DNA of 64,000 nucleotides, taken from the NCBI GenBank assembly GCA_963703745.1, contig CAVPFL010000003.1:310001-374000 (forward strand). Reading direction: 5' to 3'. Shown here in pieces: positions 8,320 through 16,717 of the stretch. This DNA comes from AP-15 sp963703745 (GTDB lineage: Bacteria > Pseudomonadota > Alphaproteobacteria > ATCC43930 > CGMCC-115725). The notes beneath the pieces are model-generated. The model saw only the letters and a program-made list of their open reading frames with translations, searched no databases and was not told where the DNA came from. Position numbers and translations under genes: made by a program. Within the stretch, counting starts at the first letter, position 1. The number at the start of each line of letters is the position of its first letter.

Positions 8320-8532
8320 TTAGTCGGTCTCATGGCGGCGACCCGGCCGAATTGAACCGCGAGCGCGCGGGATCGGCTTGGCTTTGGCGCGGGTCACGGC
8401 CGCGTTCTGTGCGGCATCGAGATCGGCAGCTTCCTTGGCCAGCCGGAGCGCCCGCAGGCGCGCCGTCTTCGCGGCCTCGGTCGCCCGCGCGTCTTCGAAT
8501 GTTGCCGCTGTCTCGCGTAATCGCGTCTTCAT
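8320..8532 (-). CDS. Small basic hypothetical protein
   Basis: 70 residues from 'MKTRLRETAATFEDARATEA', alanine- and arginine-rich and helical in the middle, with a basic tail. Another ATG six codons upstream (8550) is possible. Short proteins with a similar N-terminus occur widely in alphaproteobacteria without known function. It is convergent with the PqqC-like gene, 27 bases away. Confidence 0.5.
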   Translation of the reverse strand: MKTRLRETAATFEDARATEAAKTARLRALRLAKEAADLDAAQNAAVTRAKAKPIPRARGSIRPGRRHETD

Positions 8533-8550
8533 TCTGGATTGCTCCTCCAC

Positions 8551-9031
8551 GACCCGCCGAAGTCGCTTATTTCAAGCCGCTCCGTGACCGCATCCCAGGT
8601 CGCAATACCTGCGCGGTATAATGCAGACATGTTCCTCGGATTAAGTGGGGAAGATTTAGAGTTTTGCAACTAAGCTCACTAAATCAACGAATAAAACCGA
8701 TTGAAGCTCTCTTTGATTCCACAATTCGGTATTATTATTCAAATCATTACCAGACCTACGGCGCCGGAGCCGGCGCGTCCTCGCATGGGCAAGACTGCCG
8801 CAGGCACTTGATCGCGGAGGATTGCGCGAGCATATTTAAGCACGCAGTGTTCGTGCTTCTCGGATGAGTCACGTGATCGGGCCTGCGTGAGCGAACCACC
8901 GATCGCGGTGGAAGCTGGTCCGGTCTTTATCCCCTGCTGACATCTGGACAGCCCTAATCGCGCGGGTCGTCTTCCGACTCGTGCAGTGCGTTCATGCGGA
9001 CGCATTGTCAGCATTCCAACACCAAGAGGCC
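8551..9031 (+). other. AT-richer leader region upstream of the DEAD-box helicase
   Basis: About 480 bases without a convincing gene; the 67-codon frame at 8664 has no family features. Composition from about 8620 to 8760 is clearly more AT-rich than its neighbours. Two perfect hairpins stand out: GCGCCG/CGGCGC with a 4-base loop at 8761-8776, and AAGCACG/CGTGCTT with a 7-base loop at 8838-8858. A TATAAT box occurs at 8617-8622. Cold-inducible helicases often have long structured leaders, so a regulated 5' UTR is plausible but unproven. Confidence 0.35.
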
Positions 9032-10453
9032 ATGACCACCTTGCCTGATTTCTCCGACCTTGGACTTTTCGCGCCTATCCTGGGCGCCCTTGTCGCCGAA
9101 GGCTACACGGCGCCCACACCGATCCAATTTCAGGCCATCCCACCGGTGCTCGGCGGGCGCGATCTGTGCGGCATCGCACAAACCGGAACCGGCAAGACCG
9201 CCGCTTTCGCGCTACCAATCCTCCAGCGGCTCGCCACCGCTAAGCAACGAACGGCACCGCAAACCTGCCGCGCGCTCGTGCTGAGCCCGACCAGGGAGCT
9301 GGCGAGCCAAATTGCCGGGAGCTTTCGCGCTTACGGCGCGGGAATGCCTCTGTCGACAGCGGTGGTGTTCGGCGGCGTCCCCATCGGGCCGCAGCGCCAG
9401 AAACTGGCGCGCGGCATCGACATCCTCGTCGCCACACCGGGACGTCTGCTCGATCTGATCGACACGCGGTCGCTGACCCTGTCGAGCGTTCAGGTTCTGG
9501 TTCTCGACGAGGCCGACCGCATGCTCGACCTCGGCTTTATCCATGCGCTAAAGCGCATCGTGAGGCTGTTGCCGCGCCAGCGGCAAACGCTGCTCTTTTC
9601 GGCGACGATGCCGCGGCCCATCGCCGCCTTGGCCGAAGACTATCTCACCGACCCGGTCAAGGTGGTCGTCACACCGCCGGCGACGACGGTTGAGCGCGTC
9701 GAACAGAGGGTGGTCTTCGTGCCGAGCGATCGGAAGCGGGATTTGCTTACGACGTTCCTGCGTGATCCGATCTTCTCGCGCGTCCTGGTCTTTACCCGGA
9801 CGAAACACGGCGCCGACCGCGTCGTGCGTCACCTCGTCGGGGCCGGCATCGAGGCGACCGCCATCCACGGCAACAAATCGCAGCCTCAGCGCGAGCGAGC
9901 GCTCGCCGGCTTTCGCGACGGCCAGGCTCGCGTGCTCGTCGCCACCGATATCGCCGCCCGCGGCATCGATGTAGACAGCGTATCGCACGTGATCAATTTC
10001 GAATTGCCGAACGTACCCGAAGACTATGTTCACCGAGTCGGCCGAACCGCACGGGCAGGTGCTGCAGGAATTGCAATCGCGTTCTGCAGCGACGAGGAGC
10101 GGCCCTACCTGCGCGACATCGAGAAGCTGACGCGATGCTCTCTGCGTGCCATCTCGGTCGCGCCGGCGGCTCCCACCCCGCGCAACGGGCCGATCGAGCA
10201 GCCGGCCGACGTAGCCTCGCCGGGAACATTCGGCCTCGCATCGCGCACGGATTCTGCAGGCGGCCGAGCGGCCCCGGCGCGACGCGGGCGGCGGGGTGGC
10301 GCCGATGCCGCCGCCCGCCGCAGCGAAACGATTGCGGTCCCCTCGCGTCCGGTCTTTCTACACCGCTGGTCGCCGACCAAACCCAGCTCGACCGTGCGCC
10401 GCGAGCCACCCCGAGGCCGTTCCCCCGCCGCTCGCTTCGATGGCGCTCGCTGA
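9032..10453 (+). CDS. DEAD-box ATP-dependent RNA helicase (RhlE-like)
   Basis: 473 residues with the full motif series: Q motif 'TPIQFQAIPPVL', motif I 'AQTGTGKT' at 49-56, Ia 'SPTRELASQI', motif II 'VLDEADRML', motif III 'FSATMP', then the second RecA domain with 'VATDIAARGIDVDSV' and 'HRVGRTARAG'. An arginine- and proline-rich tail of roughly 100 residues follows, usual for RNA-binding extensions of RhlE-type enzymes. It unwinds structured RNA in ribosome assembly or mRNA turnover. The ATG at 9032 is chosen because the Q-motif region begins just after it. Its stop overlaps the next gene by 14 bases. Confidence 0.9.
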   Translation: MTTLPDFSDLGLFAPILGALVAEGYTAPTPIQFQAIPPVLGGRDLCGIAQTGTGKTAAFALPILQRLATAKQRTAPQTCRALVLSPTRELASQIAGSFRAYGAGMPLSTAVVFGGVPIGPQRQKLARGIDILVATPGRLLDLIDTRSLTLSSVQVLVLDEADRMLDLGFIHALKRIVRLLPRQRQTLLFSATMPRPIAALAEDYLTDPVKVVVTPPATTVERVEQRVVFVPSDRKRDLLTTFLRDPIFSRVLVFTRTKHGADRVVRHLVGAGIEATAIHGNKSQPQRERALAGFRDGQARVLVATDIAARGIDVDSVSHVINFELPNVPEDYVHRVGRTARAGAAGIAIAFCSDEERPYLRDIEKLTRCSLRAISVAPAAPTPRNGPIEQPADVASPGTFGLASRTDSAGGRAAPARRGRRGGADAAARRSETIAVPSRPVFLHRWSPTKPSSTVRREPPRGRSPAARFDGAR

Positions 10454-10706
10454 GCGCATACAGCGAAGAGCGCGTAACGTGCTGATCGCACGCGACGGCG
10501 AAGAGCTCGTTTGTCCGAAGGGCACACTCTGCGGCCGCGTGACGCGCGATGCGAATGACCAGATCACCGACGGCGACTTTGCCGTGCTCGAAACCTGCAT
10601 ATCACTCGACGGCCAGCGTTACCTCTGTCCTTGCTGTGAGCGGGCGGTAGCGGTGCGAGAGCATTTTCGCTGGAGACTTCATCTTCGCCGCGGGTGGATC
10701 CGGTAA
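10440..10706 (+). CDS. Small CxxC protein between helicase and desaturase
   Basis: 88 residues beginning 'MALAERIQRRARNVLIARDG'. The ATG at 10440 lies inside the end of the helicase gene and its stop overlaps the desaturase start by 13 bases, so the three genes are tightly coupled. It contains 'VCPKGTLCGR' and 'YLCPCCERAVAVREHFRWRLH', two cysteine pairs that could bind zinc. I do not recognise a named family. The context suggests a role with the helicase, but this is inference. Confidence 0.55.
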   Translation: MALAERIQRRARNVLIARDGEELVCPKGTLCGRVTRDANDQITDGDFAVLETCISLDGQRYLCPCCERAVAVREHFRWRLHLRRGWIR

Positions 10707-11710
10707 TGCCTCAGCTGGACCAGATCCTCTCCAGGAGTAGGGCTTTCCAGGCGCCGATCTTGGCACGGAGCCTCGGGCAACTGGCGACGTCGTTCGGCGG
10801 GTTCTTCGTCACCTGCGCTGTGATGTACCTGTGCTTGGCCCTTTCGCTTTGGATCGCGCTGCCAATGTCGGCGCTCGCCGCCGGGTTTCTTGTCCGCATC
10901 TTCATCATCCAACATGATTGCGGACACGGCTCGTTCTTCAGATCGCGACAGGCAAACGAGCTGATCGGCAGGTTGTGCAGCCTGATGACGCTGACGCCGT
11001 ATGCCTTCTGGCGTCGCCAGCATGCCAGGCACCACGGTTCCTGGAACAATCTCGACCGGCGCTCGGCAAGCGGGCTGGATATCTACTCGCCGTGCGTGAC
11101 AGTCGCGGAATACCGGGCCCTCGGATGCTGGCGTAGATGCCTGGTCCGCTTCGCCGTTCATCCGATCGTCGCCAACCTGTTGCTGCCGCCCTTGGTGTTT
11201 GTCGTCCTTTATCGGGTGCCGTTCGAGGCGGCCGAGGGATGGAGGCGCGAACGGCGCGGGGTTTACCTGACCAACCTTGCCCTGGCCGTTTTTTTCGGCG
11301 GCCTGGGCCTCGCTCTCGGCTACGGCCGTGTCGCCGCCGTCCAGCTACCGATCATGGTAATCGCCTCAATCGTCGGCGTCTGGCTGTTCTCGATCCAGCA
11401 CCGCTTTGAGCATGCGAAGTGGATGCCGGACGCGAGCTGGAGTTTTGCCGCGGCCTGCCTCGGAGGCACCTCCTATCTTCGCTTACCGCGCTTGCTCCAG
11501 TGGTTTACCGGCAATATCGGCTTTCACCACGTGCACCATGTAGACCCACGGATCCCGAATTATCGGCTCGAGGAATGCCACAACGCCGATGCCGGGTTTC
11601 AATCGGCGTCAACGCTTACGCTGCGTATGGCGCTGCAGGCCTTGCGCTATGTATTGTGGGACGGCGATCTGGAGTGCCTGGTGCCGTTTCGCCTCGCCGC
11701 CGCCGGTTAG
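10694..11710 (+). CDS. Fatty acid desaturase
   Basis: 338 residues with three histidine boxes of membrane di-iron desaturases: 'HDCGHGS', 'HARHHGSWNN' and 'HHVHHVDP', plus an additional 'QHRFEHAKW'. Four or so hydrophobic segments lie between them, matching an inner-membrane enzyme. It probably introduces a double bond in acyl lipids, close to bacterial delta-12/omega-3-type enzymes in architecture. It is overlapped by the upstream miniprotein gene, so it belongs to the helicase transcript. Desaturation and RNA unwinding are both cold responses, which makes the grouping meaningful. Confidence 0.85.
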   Translation: MDPVMPQLDQILSRSRAFQAPILARSLGQLATSFGGFFVTCAVMYLCLALSLWIALPMSALAAGFLVRIFIIQHDCGHGSFFRSRQANELIGRLCSLMTLTPYAFWRRQHARHHGSWNNLDRRSASGLDIYSPCVTVAEYRALGCWRRCLVRFAVHPIVANLLLPPLVFVVLYRVPFEAAEGWRRERRGVYLTNLALAVFFGGLGLALGYGRVAAVQLPIMVIASIVGVWLFSIQHRFEHAKWMPDASWSFAAACLGGTSYLRLPRLLQWFTGNIGFHHVHHVDPRIPNYRLEECHNADAGFQSASTLTLRMALQALRYVLWDGDLECLVPFRLAAAG

Positions 11711-11752
11711 TCGATGCATGCGGCATATCAACCAGCATTCCGGGGTTTGACC

Positions 11753-11983
11753 ATGGCCAGACGTTCCACCGTTCGCCGCGTCGAGGAGTTCATTCTCTTC
11801 GATGTCCTCTACGAGGACGGGACGCGCACCTCGAACCGTAAAATACCGGGCTCGGAACTCGTCGACATCGACGCAGACCTGGTGGCCAAGACCTATATCG
11901 AGGCCCAGGACCGGCAAATTGCCGAGATCTCCGGAAAGCCCCGGGCGCCGATCAAGTCGTTGACCCGCGTGCGTCGCCGCTAA
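11753..11983 (+). CDS. Small conserved hypothetical protein
   Basis: 76 residues from 'MARRSTVRRVEEFILFDVLYEDG'; the ATG at 11714 is possible but adds residues without conservation features. The protein is charged and has 'TRTSNRKIPGSEL' and a basic C-terminus. It sits between the desaturase and rpsU in the same direction. Function unknown. Confidence 0.55.
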   Translation: MARRSTVRRVEEFILFDVLYEDGTRTSNRKIPGSELVDIDADLVAKTYIEAQDRQIAEISGKPRAPIKSLTRVRRR

Positions 11984-12029
11984 GGCATGCAGGGCTGCAC
12001 TACCGCGTATCAGGAAAGGGAACATCCAA

Positions 12030-12233
12030 GTGCAAGTCTATGTCCGCGACAACGACGTCAACGGTGCAATCCGCGTCCTGAAGAAAAAGATGCAGCGTGA
12101 GGGCACTTTTCGCGAGATGAAGCGGCGTCGCTCGTACGAAAAACCATCTGAGCGACGAGTGCGCGAAAAGGCCGAGGCGGTCCGCCGATACCGCAAGGCG
12201 ATGCGCAAGCGGCTCGAGCGAGAGGGTTACTGA
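12030..12233 (+). CDS. rpsU: 30S ribosomal protein S21
   Basis: 67 residues starting 'MQVYVRDNDVNGAIRVLKKK', then 'GTFREMKRRRSYEKPSERR' and a highly basic helical tail. This is the typical bacterial S21, which sits at the small-subunit platform near the Shine-Dalgarno helix and affects initiation. Length matches alphaproteobacterial S21. It follows the small-protein gene by 46 bases, with GGAAAGGG shortly upstream. Confidence 0.95.
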   Translation: MQVYVRDNDVNGAIRVLKKKMQREGTFREMKRRRSYEKPSERRVREKAEAVRRYRKAMRKRLEREGY

Positions 12234-12351
12234 TCGAGGGGGACCGCCCGAAGGCCACGACAAGCCGCGTATTGAAAAAAGCGCGAGGTCGCCGCACAAA
12301 ATTGCTAGGGTGGGGAATCTCGACGCGCTGCAAGTCGTCAGGAGTTTACTG

Positions 12352-12510
12352 ATGCGTAAACCGAATTATCGTTTTGAGCGTGCTGAGCGCGACCGCGCCA
12401 AAAAGGCCAAAAACGACAAGAAGCTGCAGCGACAGCTGGAACGGGCGGCGCCGCGAGCCGATGACGACGCTCCCGAACCGATTGCGGAGACGGAGTCGCA
12501 CGATACCTGA
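12352..12510 (+). CDS. Small basic protein downstream of rpsU
   Basis: 52 residues 'MRKPNYRFERAERDRAKKAK...' with a basic N-terminal half and an acidic tail. The ATG at 12352 is preferred to one at 12310 because family-like sequence starts there. Short proteins with this N-terminus are common in alphaproteobacteria. No function known. Confidence 0.5.
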   Translation: MRKPNYRFERAERDRAKKAKNDKKLQRQLERAAPRADDDAPEPIAETESHDT

Positions 12511-12539
12511 TCGGTGCGGTGTGTCGCATTCGGCCAGCG

Positions 12540-12625
12540 CGTGCCGCCTGCCAGTCGCGGTGCAGGCGGTCGGGAAGAGGTGATCGGCAACAGACCGGCC
12601 CCCGCGAGGTCTTCGGCTACCGTGA
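12540..12625 (-). pseudogene. Transketolase-like gene remnant A
   Basis: This stretch matches the complete transketolase-like gene of this window at about 27625-27707, with the same orientation and near-identical runs (the blocks around 12546-12570 and 12608-12622). On the minus strand it reads 'VAEDLAGAGLLPITS', against 'VAEDIPEAGLLAVTS' in the full gene, then shifts frame. It is a small decayed fragment. Remnant B at 18075-18212 continues the same ancestral gene. Confidence 0.65.
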
Positions 12626-12719
12626 TAATCCGGTTTATCGCCATTCAGTTGACCCGGGATGAACCGAGAACTAAGAACGAGAGAAACACGAGGCAAGCGC
12701 CCGCCAGGGGAGATCGTGG

Positions 12720-13055
12720 ATGGATCGCACGCCGGCGCCCGTATCGCTCGATACCGCTCGCGGGCTGCCGCCGCCCGAAGGCAGCCGCGCTGCCGAGGTC
12801 TTTCGCGACGACCACGTCTGGATCCGCTTCGCGGCGCAGCCGACCTCCGGCCCACAGGTGCCGCATGATCGCGACGAATTCTACATCGTCGCATCGGGTA
12901 CCGCGCGCTATCGCTGGGACGGCAACGAAACCATGATTGGACCGGGCGACATGATGTTCGCGGCTGCGCACACGCCGCACGGCTATGACCAATTCTCGGA
13001 CGACTTCTCGGTCTGGGTGGTGTTCTACGGGCCGCAAAAGCCTGCGGGAAAATGA
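12720..13055 (+). CDS. Cupin domain protein
   Basis: 111 residues forming a single small beta-barrel cupin. Motif 1 is 'PHDRDEFYIVASGTARYRW' (H/E metal ligands), and motif 2 is 'PGDMMFAAAHTPHGYDQF' (final H ligand). Stand-alone cupins serve as small isomerases, dioxygenases or sensors. It is the first gene after transketolase remnant A and precedes the CoA transferase, 208 bases away. Confidence 0.75.
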   Translation: MDRTPAPVSLDTARGLPPPEGSRAAEVFRDDHVWIRFAAQPTSGPQVPHDRDEFYIVASGTARYRWDGNETMIGPGDMMFAAAHTPHGYDQFSDDFSVWVVFYGPQKPAGK

Positions 13056-13263
13056 TGACCAGACGGCGGCAGAACGTACCGGTCGCGTCCCTTCGCGCGT
13101 ACGCGGATGTGAGATAAAGAACGGCAGGCCCTCGATATAGTTGCCATTTTGATCGGAAAGTGGCGGTTTTTTTGATCGCTATCCGGCGCAGATGGTCGAG
13201 AATGGTGGGATCTGGGCAGAGCCCTAAGCGTCTCATCCGAGCTAATGAAGAAGGAGTTCGACA

Positions 13264-14460
13264 ATGGCCATAACCCCCGTATCACCCGGCTTGCTCAAGG
13301 GCATCCGCGTCCTCGACCTGACCCAGTTCGAGGCCGGCACGACCTGCACCGAGGCGCTCGCCTGGATGGGTGCCGACATCGCCAAAGTGGAGCCGCCGCG
13401 CGGCGAAGCCGGCCGCACCGGCTTTGGCGACGCCTACTATTTCATGATGTACAACGCCAACAAGCGCTCACTGACCGTCAACCTCAAAGACGACCGCGGC
13501 CTGGAATTGGTCAAGGAGATGGTGAAGAAGGCGGACGTCTTCACCGAGAACTTCGCGCCCGGCGCAGTTGAGCGTTTGGGGCTCGGCTATGATGTCGTCA
13601 GCGGCATCAATCCGTCGATCATCTATGCTCAGGTTAAGGGTTTTGGCGACGGCAGCCCGTTCGAGAAGGGGTTGTCGTTCGACCCGATCGCGCAGGCCGC
13701 GGGTGGTGCCATGAGCATTACCGGCGAAAAGGACGGCCGCCCGGTCAAACCTGGCCCGACGATCGGTGATACCGGCACGGGCATGCTGATGGCTTTCAGC
13801 ATCGTCAGCGCCCTGTTCAACCGCGCCCGCAGCGGCAAGGGGCGCCGGCTGCAGGTGGCGATGCAGGATTCGGTCATGCATTACAGCCGCGGCGGCTTCA
13901 TCACTCAGGCGCGCACCGGCAAGGCGGCACCGCGCCGGCCGGCGGCCAACAACCCGCCCGGCGGCATCTACCCGTGCAAGCCCGGCGGCCCCAACGATTA
14001 CGTCTACCTGTCGACCAGCCGCGCCAATCCGGAGCATTGGCCGCGCCTCCTGAAGCTGATCGGTCGAGAGGATCTGATCGGCGACGAGCGCTATGCCACA
14101 CCTGACGCCCGCATGCAGCGCGAGGCTGAGGTCGATGCGATCGTTACCGGCTGGACCAAGGAGCGCACCAAGCAGGAAGCAATGGCGCAATTGAGCGCGG
14201 TCGGCGTCCCGGCGGGCGCGGTGCTCGACACGCAAGAGCTGATCGACGAACCGAGCTTTTACGAGCGCGGCATCCTGCAGCAGATGACGCACGGCGAACG
14301 CAGGATGGTGATGCCGACCTGGCCGGTGCGGTTTGACGGCGTGCCAACCAAGGTCGAGCCGGCGCCGCTGCTTGGCGAGCACACCGCCGAGGTACTCTCC
14401 GACTGGCTCGGCCTCGACACCGCGGCCGTAGCAAAGTTGCGGCAGGACGGCATCGTCTGA
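13264..14460 (+). CDS. Class III CoA transferase (CaiB/BaiF family)
   Basis: 398 residues. 'LLKGIRVLDLTQFEAGTTCTEALAWMGADIAKVEPP' is the family N-terminus. The catalytic aspartate is D169 in 'PTIGDTGTGM', the same number as in formyl-CoA transferase. 'FAPGAVERLGLGYD' and the C-terminal lid 'GVPAGAVLDTQEL' are also present. It transfers CoA between organic acids; oxalate/formate or another small dicarboxylate is possible, but the specificity loop cannot be read reliably. AAGGAG lies eight bases before the ATG. Next comes a methyltransferase, 20 bases downstream. Confidence 0.85.
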   Translation: MAITPVSPGLLKGIRVLDLTQFEAGTTCTEALAWMGADIAKVEPPRGEAGRTGFGDAYYFMMYNANKRSLTVNLKDDRGLELVKEMVKKADVFTENFAPGAVERLGLGYDVVSGINPSIIYAQVKGFGDGSPFEKGLSFDPIAQAAGGAMSITGEKDGRPVKPGPTIGDTGTGMLMAFSIVSALFNRARSGKGRRLQVAMQDSVMHYSRGGFITQARTGKAAPRRPAANNPPGGIYPCKPGGPNDYVYLSTSRANPEHWPRLLKLIGREDLIGDERYATPDARMQREAEVDAIVTGWTKERTKQEAMAQLSAVGVPAGAVLDTQELIDEPSFYERGILQQMTHGERRMVMPTWPVRFDGVPTKVEPAPLLGEHTAEVLSDWLGLDTAAVAKLRQDGIV

Positions 14461-14480
14461 CGCGATCGGGCGCGGGGGAG

Positions 14481-15152
14481 ATGGCGATCGACGGCGCGGT
14501 GTCGCAGACGGCGGTCGAGGCTTGGGACAAGCGTTGGGCCACCAGCGAAGGGCGCGCCGATTGGCTCGAACCGCACCCGGCGGTGGTAGCGATCCTGCCG
14601 GAATTGCACGCGCGCGGTGCCAGGCGGGTGCTCGATCTCGGTTGCGGCGTCGGCCGGCATGCGCTGTTGCTCGCCGAGTACGGCTTCGATGTCGAGGCGA
14701 TCGACGGCAGCCCCGCTGGGCTCGCGGTGGTGCGGGAGACAGCCGCGGCGCGCGGCCTACCGGTGAGCCTCCATCAGGGCCTCGCCGACACACTGCCGTT
14801 TCACGACGCCGACTTCGATTATGTCTTGTCGTGGAATGTGATCCATCACGGCACGCTGGGCGACCTCGGCCGCCGGCTCGGCGAGATCTGGCGAGTGTTG
14901 CGGCCTGCCGGGCTGCTGCAGGCGACGGTGCTGTCGACCCGCGATGCGAATTACGGCATTGGCCGCGCGATCGCTCCCGACACTTTCGTCATCGACCAGG
15001 TCGAGCAAAAAGGCCACCCGCATTGCTATTGCGATGCCGCCACGCTCGTCGGTTTGCTTGCCGGCTTTGATCTGCTCACCCTTAGCCAGCAACTGCAGGA
15101 GCGGCGGCCCGGCTCGCACCACTGGCACATCATCGCCGAACGTCGCGTCTAA
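14481..15152 (+). CDS. Class I SAM-dependent methyltransferase (TehB-like)
   Basis: 223 residues. 'RRVLDLGCGVGRHALLLAEYGFDVEAIDGS' is motif I plus beta2, and 'LPFHDADFDYVLSWNVIHHGTLGDLGRRL' is motif II/III. The arrangement is that of small methyltransferases like TehB or thiopurine methyltransferase relatives. The acceptor is unknown. It is probably in one transcript with the CoA transferase. Confidence 0.8.
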   Translation: MAIDGAVSQTAVEAWDKRWATSEGRADWLEPHPAVVAILPELHARGARRVLDLGCGVGRHALLLAEYGFDVEAIDGSPAGLAVVRETAAARGLPVSLHQGLADTLPFHDADFDYVLSWNVIHHGTLGDLGRRLGEIWRVLRPAGLLQATVLSTRDANYGIGRAIAPDTFVIDQVEQKGHPHCYCDAATLVGLLAGFDLLTLSQQLQERRPGSHHWHIIAERRV

Positions 15153-15211
15153 AAGCGGTTTAAGAGGAAAGCCCACCGTCCGGCGGCTGATGACTCGGCG
15201 GGACGGGGACC

Positions 15212-15477
15212 GGAATTTTCGAGGCCAAAAACCAGCTGTCGCAACTGATCAGATCCGCCCAGGCGGGAGGAGAGGTGATTATCGCCAATCGGGTCCGGCC
15301 GGTCGCCCGCTTGGTCCCGGCCCGCGAAACTGCGGGCGCGGGTAGCGCCCGAGCCATGCTCGGGTGGCCCGAGCGCCACTCCCTGCCCGACTATGCGCGG
15401 CGCTCGGCCGAGGAGATCGAAGCTGCTATCGCCGAGGAAAGACATTCGTGGGAGTGATCTACCTCGCGCGTGCCTAG
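15212..15477 (+). pseudogene. Decayed Phd/PIN-type toxin-antitoxin module
   Basis: The frame encodes 'GIFEAKNQLSQLIRSAQAG', then 'VIIANRVRPVARLVPA' and a normal antitoxin tail ending 'IEAAIAEERHSWE' at 15457. This is a Phd/YefM-type antitoxin. The residues before 'GIFEAK' run straight into a TGA at 15191 with no ATG, GTG or TTG start, so the natural start is missing. Only an internal GTG at 15275 remains. A GTG at 15454 overlaps the stop (GTGA), and its frame reads V-I-Y-L-A-R-A then stops at 15477, like the first residues of a PIN toxin cut short. The module appears inactive. Confidence 0.55.
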
Positions 15478-15596
15478 AACACGCCCGCTGGGGCGGACCG
15501 GTGGCCGACGTGATCCAGCGGGCGGGCCAAACGCGCTTTGCCATCCGCTACGCCCTCGGATCGCCCGCCGCCCCGGCGTCGGCCCGGACCGGTTTC

Positions 15597-16013
15597 TCAG
15601 GAATTGACGACGGCGACGGCCTCGATCTCGATCATAAAATCGGGTCCGGCGAGACGGGTGACGCCGACGGTTGTGCTGGTCGGGGTCGCCACCCCGAGAT
15701 AGCGCATGCGGATGTCGGCGCACTTCTGGAACTCGTCGAAGTCGGTGACAAAGGTGTTGGTCTTGACGACGTCGGCCCAGGTGGCGCCGGCCGCCTTGAG
15801 ACACCGGTCGAGGTTCTGGAACGTCTGTTCCATCTGCGCCCGCATGTCGCCTTTGCCGACACAGTTGCCATCGATGTCGCGGGCCAATTGGCCGGCGGTG
15901 TAGACGATCTTGCCGCTGCCGCTCACAGTCACGACATGCGAGTAAGACGGCTGTCCACCCGACATCCTGATATTCATGCCTTCCGGCTGAAACCGCTCGA
16001 TCTTGAGGACCAT
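15597..16013 (-). CDS. RidA family protein
   Basis: 138 residues from 'MVLKIERFQPEGMNIRMSGG', with family blocks 'IVYTAGQLARDIDGNCVG', 'NLDRCLKAAGATWADVVKTNTFVTD' and the C-terminal 'VTRLAGPDFMIEIEAVAVV'. RidA members hydrolyse reactive enamines/imines or act in catabolic pathways. The usual arginine of canonical RidA ('R' in VTRLA) is present. The ATG at 16013 is chosen because the longer frame has no homology upstream. It is divergent from the NTF2-like gene. Confidence 0.8.
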   Translation of the reverse strand: MVLKIERFQPEGMNIRMSGGQPSYSHVVTVSGSGKIVYTAGQLARDIDGNCVGKGDMRAQMEQTFQNLDRCLKAAGATWADVVKTNTFVTDFDEFQKCADIRMRYLGVATPTSTTVGVTRLAGPDFMIEIEAVAVVNS

Positions 16014-16153
16014 TGTGCTCTCCTGGTCAGGTTCGACACCATGCGGCCGCATTGGCGCATAAGACGACCCGGCGGGATAGCGGCTTGGTTCCGGGTCCAG
16101 GCAACACCCGGCCAACGGCTTGGCCCGGACAAGCCTGACCAAGGAGACAGGGA

Positions 16154-16585
16154 ATGAGCGAAAGCAATCTCGAAGATCGTGCAGCGATCCACGATCTCTT
16201 CACGCGCTATTGCTGCGCGCTCGACAATGGCGAGATCGAGGCCGTGGTCGATTGCTTCACGGTAGATGCGATCCTCAAGAGCCCGGTCATCGACATCAGC
16301 GGCGGCGACGAAATCCGCGCCTTCGCCGGCAGCTTCGCGGCGCAACGCGCGGCGGGCACGCAATTTCGTCACATGGTTAGCAATATCGCCGTGACGATCA
16401 GCGGAAACCAGGCCGCCGCCAGTGCCTATCTGCTGGTGCTGATATCAAAGGACGGCAACCACCGTAGCCTTCCGCCCGGCCGCTACGCGTGCGAGCTGAT
16501 CAAAGAGGACGGCAGCGAATGGCGCTTCTCGCGCCGCACCGTCTTTCATGACCACGACTACACGCTCGATGGGATCGGTCGTTAA
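16154..16585 (+). CDS. Nuclear transport factor 2 (SnoaL-like) family protein
   Basis: 143 residues. 'LEDRAAIHDLFTRYCCALDNGEIEAVVDCFTVDAIL' is the first helix pair of the alpha+beta cone fold, followed by 'FRHMVSNIAVTISGNQAAASAYLLVL' and 'WRFSRRTVFHDHDY'. Members include dehydratases, isomerases and ring-hydroxylase small subunits. The function cannot be set from sequence. AGGAGA lies about 7 bases before the ATG. Confidence 0.75.
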   Translation: MSESNLEDRAAIHDLFTRYCCALDNGEIEAVVDCFTVDAILKSPVIDISGGDEIRAFAGSFAAQRAAGTQFRHMVSNIAVTISGNQAAASAYLLVLISKDGNHRSLPPGRYACELIKEDGSEWRFSRRTVFHDHDYTLDGIGR

Positions 16586-16717
16586 GCTCGCTCACGGGGC
16601 AAGCGGAGGCCATCTCAGGCGCCTTCGCTCCCGCCGGCCAATCGACCCCGAGACTACGCCTTTGTCTTCAGATAAAGAGGTGTGCACGATGATCTCTCTG
16701 TGGGAAGGAGCACGCGC

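Noticed and set aside
8664..8867. 67-codon plus-strand frame in the helicase leader
   Set aside because: No ribosome site, no family features, and it spans the hairpins.
12346..13236. 296-codon minus-strand frame over the 12.3-13.2 kb region
   Set aside because: It runs across the small rpsU-linked gene, transketolase remnant A and the cupin, and is arginine-rich shadow sequence.
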